Positions 6,755-11,801 of a stretch of DNA of 11,801 nt are shown here, piece by piece. The stretch spans positions 1 to 11,801 of the forward strand of contig JBIINH010000064.1 in NCBI GenBank assembly GCA_044337585.1, given 5' to 3'. The position numbers and the translations under genes were made by a program. Numbering within the stretch: the first letter of the stretch is position 1; every line of letters starts with the position of its first letter. This stretch comes from CAYSBE01 sp044337585 (GTDB taxonomy: Bacteria; Bacteroidota; Bacteroidia; UKL13-3). The notes beneath the pieces are model-generated. The model did no database searches, had not been told where the DNA came from, and saw only the letters and a program-made list of their open reading frames with translations.

Positions 6755-8944
6755 ATGTCAATCCTAAGATTTAAAGCTATCGAAACCGCGATGCAACGTC
6801 CGGTAATTCGCTTTTCAAAACCATCAGAAATCATTTCTGATTACTATGCCTCAAATGTATTTAATGATATTGCCATGAAAAACTTCCTAACCAAGGAAGC
6901 CTACGAGGCAGTGCAAAATGCCATAAACAATGGCGTGCGCATTGAGCGCTCCATGGCCGATCAGGTTGCATTAGGAATGAAATCGTGGGCTATGAACCAA
7001 GGTGTATCACACTACACGCACTGGTTTCAACCACTTACCGGCTCTACTGCCGAAAAGCACGACTCCTTTTTTGAACCTACAGATGATGGCCGATCAGTTG
7101 AAAAATTTTCGGGAAATGCACTTGTTCAACAAGAGCCCGATGCATCCAGCTTTCCGAGCGGTGGCTTACGCAATACCTTTGAGGCACGTGGCTACACTGC
7201 TTGGGACCCATCTTCCCCTGCTTTTGTAATTGAAGGCACCAACGGAAAAACATTGTGCATCCCTACCATATTTGTTTCTTATACTGGCGAAGCGCTAGAC
7301 TACAAAGCCCCTCTGTTAAAATCATTGCATGCTGTAGAAAAAGCAGTAGTTGATGTGTGTGCCAGTTACTTTGATAAAAATGTAACCAAAGCCTTTGCTT
7401 CTTTAGGCATTGAGCAAGAATACTTCTTGATAGACGAGGCCATGTTTTATGCCCGCCCCGATTTGATGCTAACCGGCCGTACCTTGCTTGGACATATGCC
7501 CGAAAAAGGACAGCAATTAGAAGACCATTATTTTGGTTCTATTCCTACACGGATTCAAAATTTTATGGTTGACTTTGAAACGGAGTGTTACAAATTGGGT
7601 ATTCCACTTAAAACACGCCACAATGAAGTTGCCCCTTCTCAATATGAGTGTGCACCAAACTTTGAAGAAGCCAACTTGGCCATTGACCACAACCAATTGT
7701 TGATGGACATGATGGATAAAGTTGCTGAACGCCATGGGCTAAAAGTATTGTTGCACGAGAAACCTTTTGCTGGTGTAAATGGCAGCGGAAAACACAACAA
7801 TTGGAGTTTGATAACCAATACAGGAGTGAACTTGCTATCACCTGGAAAAACACCTCAAAACAATTTGCAATTCCTTACCATTTTTATAAACGTAATCAAA
7901 GCGGTATATGACAATGCTGATTTGCTACGTGCCAGTATTGCTAGTGCGGCTAACGACCACCGCTTAGGAGCAAACGAGGCTCCTCCAGCAATCATGTCGG
8001 TATTCATTGGCACTCAACTTACGTCTGTGTTAGAAGAAATGATTTCGACCAAAGTTAGCAGCACAAAATCTACACAAGCCAAATCTTCTATCAACGTTAA
8101 AAAGATTCCTGAAATTTTGCTTGATAATACAGACCGTAACCGCACTTCTCCATTTGCGTTTACAGGCAATAAATTTGAATTCCGTGCTGTTGGTTCATCG
8201 GCCAATTGTGCCAACTCCATGATTGTGTTGAATGCAATAATGGCTGACCAACTCAATAAATTTAAAAAAGAAGTAGATGCACAAATAACTAAAGGCAAAA
8301 AGAAAGAAGACGCTATTTTGGATATTTTAAAATCATATTACAAAACCAGTCGTAGCATTTTATTTGAAGGAAACGGCTACAGCGATGCGTGGGTAAAAGA
8401 AGCTGCCAAACGTGGTCTATCAAATATCAAAACTACACCTTCCGCACTAAATGCATATATCACACCAAAATCTAAAAAGGTATTTTCAGATAATGATGTG
8501 TTTAACACCCGCGAATTGGAAGCCAGATACGAAATCATGCAAGAAAATTATGTGAAAAAAATTGACATTGAAGCTAAGGTAATTGGCCAACTTGCCATTT
8601 CACATGTGATTCCTGCAGCCCTTAACTATCAACAAAAATTGTCGAATAATGTGGCTTCGCTAAAATCTTTGGGCTTGCCAAAAATAACTTATGAAGCACA
8701 ATTAAAGTTTATTCAAGAGGTTTCTAAGTATGTAAAGCATATCAGAGAGTCTGTAGAAAAAATGATAGCAGAGTCCGACAAAGCCCACCATATTGAGGAT
8801 ACCCACAAGCGTGCATTGGCATTTTGCAATAAAGTAAAACCTTTGTTTGATGAAATACGAAACAGCAGTGATGCATTAGAATTTATAATAGAAGACGAGC
8901 TTTGGAAACTTCCAAAATACAGAGAACTTTTATTCATCAAATAA
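6755..8944 (+). CDS. glnN: Type III glutamine synthetase (GSIII)
   Basis: Cytoplasmic ATP-dependent ligation of ammonia to glutamate, giving glutamine; the main ammonia-assimilation step. Its 729 residues match the long GSIII class (about 700-730), not GSI (about 450-470) or GSII (about 350). Visible landmarks are the GSIII N-terminal region with FPSGGLRNTFEARGYTAWD at 133-151, SLGIEQEYFLID at 216-227 (catalytic metal glutamates), KTRHNEVAPSQYE at 286-298, GVNGSGKHNNWSL at 340-352 (ammonia/glutamate loop), ANDHRLGANEAPPAI at 399-413 and NRTSPFAFTGNKFEFRAVG at 462-480. The C-terminal helical extension, about 520-729, is typical of GSIII and used in its dodecamer. ATG 6755 gives the expected N-terminus (MSILRFKAIE). 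No frameshift or missing motif is apparent. It is flanked by genes without an obvious nitrogen role, so it is probably monocistronic or loosely linked to the next gene. Confidence 0.97.
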   Translation: MSILRFKAIETAMQRPVIRFSKPSEIISDYYASNVFNDIAMKNFLTKEAYEAVQNAINNGVRIERSMADQVALGMKSWAMNQGVSHYTHWFQPLTGSTAEKHDSFFEPTDDGRSVEKFSGNALVQQEPDASSFPSGGLRNTFEARGYTAWDPSSPAFVIEGTNGKTLCIPTIFVSYTGEALDYKAPLLKSLHAVEKAVVDVCASYFDKNVTKAFASLGIEQEYFLIDEAMFYARPDLMLTGRTLLGHMPEKGQQLEDHYFGSIPTRIQNFMVDFETECYKLGIPLKTRHNEVAPSQYECAPNFEEANLAIDHNQLLMDMMDKVAERHGLKVLLHEKPFAGVNGSGKHNNWSLITNTGVNLLSPGKTPQNNLQFLTIFINVIKAVYDNADLLRASIASAANDHRLGANEAPPAIMSVFIGTQLTSVLEEMISTKVSSTKSTQAKSSINVKKIPEILLDNTDRNRTSPFAFTGNKFEFRAVGSSANCANSMIVLNAIMADQLNKFKKEVDAQITKGKKKEDAILDILKSYYKTSRSILFEGNGYSDAWVKEAAKRGLSNIKTTPSALNAYITPKSKKVFSDNDVFNTRELEARYEIMQENYVKKIDIEAKVIGQLAISHVIPAALNYQQKLSNNVASLKSLGLPKITYEAQLKFIQEVSKYVKHIRESVEKMIAESDKAHHIEDTHKRALAFCNKVKPLFDEIRNSSDALEFIIEDELWKLPKYRELLFIK

Positions 8945-8950
8945 ATTTTA

Positions 8951-8958
8951 TATACTTG
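8951..8958 (+). promoter_or_regulatory. Putative -7 element upstream of the PorE-like gene
   Basis: TATACTTG, one mismatch from TAnnTTTG, lies in the 43-base gap after the glutamine synthetase stop and 29 bases before the ATG at 8988. No terminator hairpin is visible in the gap, so readthrough from the upstream gene is also possible. Confidence 0.35.
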
Positions 8959-8987
8959 TTTTTCGAGAGCAACCCAAAAACATAACT

Positions 8988-11039
8988 ATGATGAGAAAAC
9001 ATACCATAATTTTAAGCGCTATTTCACTCCTTTTATTAAGCGTATTTAGCTGTGGAGGACCCAAAGGCTCTATGCAAGCGGCCAAAGAAGCATACAGTAA
9101 AAAGGAATTTTTTGTTGCGGGCGAAAACTACAAAGCTGTTTACAGTAAAACCAAAGACAAAAACGAGAAAAACGAGTCGTGCTTTATGACCGCAGAGTGC
9201 TACCGCAAAGCCAACGACATGAAAAATGCAGAAAATTGGTATAGAAAAGCCATCAAAGGTGATCCCAAAAATGCGGAAGCGCAGCTCCAATTAGCAAATG
9301 CCTTAAAGTCAAATCAAAAATTTACTGAAGCCATCACCGAGTATAATATCTATAAAAAAATGAGTGGTAGCGATGCTTCTAAAGCAGACCCTCAAATACA
9401 AGGTTGCGAGTTGGCATTGAAATGGAAAAATGAAAAAACCAGGTATATCGTAGAAAATGTAAAACAATTAAATACCAAATGGAGCGATTTTGCTCCCGCA
9501 TTGTTTAAAAAAGATGGCATTTACTTTACATCTGATAGAGAAAAAGGTACAAGCAACAAATCATATGGTTGGACCGGAAATGGCTATACCGATTTGTATC
9601 GAGTGACTTATAAAAAAGACAAGAAAAATCCAAATAACATTACTTATGGCATTCCTGAATTGGTTGACAAGGATGTAGTCAACACACCTTATAATGACGG
9701 TACGGCTGCATTTGATAGTAAATTCTCATCCATGTATTATACTCAGTGCAATGGCAAAACAGGGAAAGCTAATAATTGCCGTTTGTTTGTTGCCCAAGTG
9801 CAAGGAAGCGTTTGGCAAGATCCGCAACCTTTGCCTTTTAGCACAGATTCTATTACATGCGGACATCCTTCGCTAAGCAAAGACGGGCAAACACTTTATT
9901 TTGCTTCGGATATGCCTGGCGGATTTGGAGGTAAAGATATTTGGTATGTAACCTACTCGAAAAGAGGAAAAACTTGGAGCGATCCGATAAATCTTGGACC
10001 AACCATTAATACCGAAGGCGATGATATGTTTCCTTTTATTAATGATGATGGCACCTTGTTTTTCGCCTCTAATGGTCATGTGGGGCTAGGTGGTGTTGAT
10101 ATTTACTTTACCAAAGGTGAGGGCACCGAGTGGTCTTCACCTATCAATATGAAATCGCCCATAAACTCTGGTGGTGATGATTTTGGTATCGTTTTCTTTC
10201 CGGGTGATAAAGAAAATGGCTATTTCAGCTCTAACAGAGAAGGCGGAAAAGGTCAAGACGATATTTACCGTTTCTATATGACTCCATTGGTATTTACACT
10301 TAGCGGAATTGCCCGTGATAGCAAAACCAAAGCGGTTTTATCCAATACCGATTTATACATTACAAATAGCTCTGACACGGTGAAACTAAAAATTAGAACC
10401 GATGACAAAGGATACTATAAAATCACGCTAAACCCACGCACCGATTATGAATTGTTTGGTAAGCACGAAGATTATTTCGACTCTAAACTTGAATTTCAAA
10501 CCACAAAAGGATTGGAACAATCTGCTGATTTGGTTCAAGACCTTGAATTAGAGCCATTCGATTACGAAGCTGTATTTACATTGGAAGGTATCTACTATGA
10601 TTTGGATAAAGCCAATATCAGAACTGATGCTGCAAAAATCTTGGATACTATTGTTGTACTATTAAATAAATATCCAAAAATCAGGCTTGAGTTGGGGTCG
10701 CATACTGATTGCCGAAGCGACTCTATATACAACAAAGGTCTTTCGCAAAGACGTGCCGACTCAGCTGTTTCGTATATCGTAAGACAAGGTATTGACTCGG
10801 CCAGGTTGGTGGCAAAAGGATATGGCGAAAGCAAATTGGTGAATGATTGTGCGTGCGAAGGCAGCTACGTGAAACGTAAATGTACCGAAGAAGAACACCA
10901 AATGAATAGGCGTACAACCTTTAAATTACTTGATAATAACTACGTGCCTAAGAGCAAAGCGGAAATGAAGGGCGCTGCCGACAAAACACAAACACCTCAA
11001 AAAGGTAAGCCCGGAACCAAACAGCCTCAACGAAGGTGA
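8988..11039 (+). CDS. OmpA-family lipoprotein with TPR, beta-propeller and CRD domains (PorE-like)
   Basis: A 683-residue outer-membrane lipoprotein that probably anchors an envelope complex to peptidoglycan. The signal peptide ends in SVFSC with lipidated Cys22. Residues about 30-145 form TPR helices (AENWYRKAIKGDPKNAEAQL). About 150-432 holds five PD40-type blades, visible at 167-185, 236-254, 291-321, 344-374 and 396-429, the last three with GG.DIY-type endings. About 435-520 is a carboxypeptidase-regulatory-like fold, and about 526-648 an OmpA C-terminal domain. There, D574 and R589 have the 15-residue spacing of the diaminopimelate-binding pair, and CTEEEHQMNRRT closes the domain. The tail 655-683 is basic and low in complexity. 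This domain order matches PorE of the Porphyromonas gingivalis type IX secretion system. Many Bacteroidota have several PD40-OmpA paralogues, often beside porP/sprF, which is absent here, so the T9SS role is likely rather than certain. Confidence 0.92.
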   Translation: MMRKHTIILSAISLLLLSVFSCGGPKGSMQAAKEAYSKKEFFVAGENYKAVYSKTKDKNEKNESCFMTAECYRKANDMKNAENWYRKAIKGDPKNAEAQLQLANALKSNQKFTEAITEYNIYKKMSGSDASKADPQIQGCELALKWKNEKTRYIVENVKQLNTKWSDFAPALFKKDGIYFTSDREKGTSNKSYGWTGNGYTDLYRVTYKKDKKNPNNITYGIPELVDKDVVNTPYNDGTAAFDSKFSSMYYTQCNGKTGKANNCRLFVAQVQGSVWQDPQPLPFSTDSITCGHPSLSKDGQTLYFASDMPGGFGGKDIWYVTYSKRGKTWSDPINLGPTINTEGDDMFPFINDDGTLFFASNGHVGLGGVDIYFTKGEGTEWSSPINMKSPINSGGDDFGIVFFPGDKENGYFSSNREGGKGQDDIYRFYMTPLVFTLSGIARDSKTKAVLSNTDLYITNSSDTVKLKIRTDDKGYYKITLNPRTDYELFGKHEDYFDSKLEFQTTKGLEQSADLVQDLELEPFDYEAVFTLEGIYYDLDKANIRTDAAKILDTIVVLLNKYPKIRLELGSHTDCRSDSIYNKGLSQRRADSAVSYIVRQGIDSARLVAKGYGESKLVNDCACEGSYVKRKCTEEEHQMNRRTTFKLLDNNYVPKSKAEMKGAADKTQTPQKGKPGTKQPQRR

Positions 11040-11058
11040 GGGCCTAATTGATGACATT

Positions 11059-11097
11059 AAAAATCCCGTTAGTGAACAAATCATTAACGGGATTTTT
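11059..11097. terminator. Bidirectional intrinsic terminator between convergent genes
   Basis: The arms AAAAATCCCGTTAGTGA (11059-11075) and TCATTAACGGGATTTTT (11081-11097) pair over 17 positions with one G-T wobble and a five-base loop (ACAAA). On the plus strand the hairpin runs into seven T, ending the PorE-like gene 19 bases after its stop. On the minus strand it ends in five T, so it can also stop the small lipoprotein gene that ends at 11119. Confidence 0.9.
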
Positions 11098-11118
11098 TTA
11101 GTGCTGAATTTGGGTTTC

Positions 11119-11553
11119 TTATTTTACTGAGTCGGGTAAATATTCTGTGTAACGAAGGTTAAACAAACCGGCTTTTTCTTCCAACGATTTTTTCTGTGAT
11201 GATGAAAGTGCTTCCTGATTTATTTGCCCGTAGAGTGATTGGTAGCGTTGCATCACGTCTTCTCGTTTGTTTACAAGCCCAAAATCCATTCCGGCATAAG
11301 TGAACTTGTAGTAAAACATATTTTGCTCTTCATTCACTTTGATAAATACCGTATCAGTAATGGTGATTGTAGGATCATCGGGGTCGATGGGTGTTTCTAC
11401 ATACATGGTATCAATTACTTTGTGAAATGCAATGGCGCGTTCCTCCAACGAATCTACATAGCTTATGAATGCTGAAAGTTCTTTGGGTTCCTTGGAGCAG
11501 GATACAACCAACAGTCCACTTAGAACTGCTGCTAAAACGAGTTTTCTTTTCAT
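11119..11553 (-). CDS. Small lipoprotein of unknown function
   Basis: A 144-residue lipoprotein. MKRKLVLAAVLSGLLVVSC is a textbook lipoprotein signal with Cys19 as the lipidated residue, followed by SKEPKE. The mature part has no domain I recognise. It begins with a predicted helix (ELSAFISYVDSLEERAIAF), passes through a Pro/Asp/Thr-rich linker (PIDPDDPTITITDTV, about residues 56-70) into a strand-like segment, and ends in a Gln/Ser/Lys-rich helix (residues about 100-130) and LFNLRYTEYLPDSVK. ATG 11553 is the only start that keeps the signal peptide. It converges on the PorE-like gene across a shared terminator, and lies 78 bases downstream of the T9SS cargo gene on the same strand. It is probably attached to the periplasmic face of a membrane. 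Confidence 0.85.
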   Translation of the reverse strand: MKRKLVLAAVLSGLLVVSCSKEPKELSAFISYVDSLEERAIAFHKVIDTMYVETPIDPDDPTITITDTVFIKVNEEQNMFYYKFTYAGMDFGLVNKREDVMQRYQSLYGQINQEALSSSQKKSLEEKAGLFNLRYTEYLPDSVK

Positions 11554-11577
11554 AATGATAGTATACGATTAGTGAAT

Positions 11578-11585
11578 CGAATGTA
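11578..11585 (-). promoter_or_regulatory. Putative -7 element of the small lipoprotein gene
   Basis: On the minus strand this reads TACATTCG, one mismatch from TAnnTTTG and the same T-to-C change as in the element before the glutamine synthetase gene. It lies 24 bases before the ATG at 11553. The 78-base gap shows no hairpin, so readthrough from the upstream cargo gene remains possible. Confidence 0.35.
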
Positions 11586-11631
11586 GCGATTATTTAGAAA
11601 ATTGAAGTAATCCTAATAGGATTTATGTTCA

Positions 11632-11801
11632 TCACCTGATCAAGCTTACCATACCTTTATAGGTATAATTTTTATTTATAGCACTGTATTTTATATAAAT
11701 AACATATACTCCTGTTTCGCAATTGGCTCCATCCCAATATTGGTTCATCCTATCTGTTTCATATATGATTTGTCCCCATCTATTAACAATCATCATCTCA
11801 A
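11632..11801 (-). CDS. C-terminus of a type IX secretion cargo protein with type B sorting domain (partial)
   Basis: The last 55 residues and TGA stop of a protein whose start lies beyond the right edge. The hand translation contains MMIVNRWGQIIYE, YWDGANCETGVYVIYIKY and KGMVSLIR before the stop. That is the hallmark of the gliding-motility-associated C-terminal domain (T9SS type B sorting signal; the CHU_C/TIGR04131 pattern): a NRWGQ.V(Y/F)E strand, W.G....G.YVY, then KG.V.LIR at the very end. Proteins with this tail cross the outer membrane through the type IX system and are usually large surface or released proteins such as adhesins or enzymes. The effector part is not visible, so no function can be given. 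Stop and frame are unambiguous (11632-11634). Confidence 0.9.
   Translation of the reverse strand, partial: EMMIVNRWGQIIYETDRMNQYWDGANCETGVYVIYIKYSAINKNYTYKGMVSLIR

Noticed and set aside
1..11801. Mobile elements, CRISPR arrays, tRNA or rRNA genes
   Set aside because: No transposase or integrase coding, no regularly spaced repeats, and no cloverleaf or rRNA-like segment were recognised; almost the whole window is protein coding.

Overview
The window looks like a chromosomal piece from a member of the Bacteroidota, probably a Chitinophagales, Sphingobacteriales or Flavobacteriia relative. The evidence is the AT-rich sequence, starts without clear Shine-Dalgarno sites, promoter elements close to the Bacteroidota -7 consensus (TAnnTTTG), several lipoproteins, a type III glutamine synthetase, an OmpA protein built like PorE, and a type IX secretion (T9SS) type B sorting domain at the right edge. 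The genus cannot be fixed from the sequence alone.

Left third (1-5360, all minus strand): a heavy-metal efflux operon. It reads leftwards from a small His-rich exported protein with a TTG start, to a 1445-residue CzcA-type RND pump fused in frame to a TolC-like outer-membrane channel, to a lipoprotein periplasmic adaptor (CzcB/CusB type) that runs off the left edge. Only one base separates the pump stop codon from the adaptor ATG. Transmembrane acidic residues D401/D407/E414, and the lack of methionines where CusA carries its copper triad, point to divalent cations (Zn/Co/Cd/Ni) rather than Cu/Ag.

Middle (5361-8944): a short divergent promoter region carries two near-identical -7 elements. 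The rightward one drives an exported protein with MORN-like repeats followed by a von Willebrand factor A domain, of unknown function. Next comes a full-length type III glutamine synthetase (GlnN), the ammonia-assimilation gene of the window.

Right third (8945-11801): a lipoprotein with TPR, five-bladed propeller, carboxypeptidase-regulatory-like and OmpA domains, which is the architecture of the T9SS component PorE. It ends at a strong hairpin terminator that can also serve the convergent gene, a small lipoprotein of unknown function. The last 170 bases encode, on the minus strand, the C-terminus of a T9SS type B cargo protein. The right side therefore holds both a probable T9SS-associated envelope component and a T9SS substrate, although they are not in one operon.

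No CRISPR array, tRNA, rRNA, insertion sequence or phage gene was seen. All gene-free stretches are shorter than 130 bases. The least understood genes are the MORN-VWA protein, the His-rich leader protein of the efflux operon, and the 144-residue lipoprotein.
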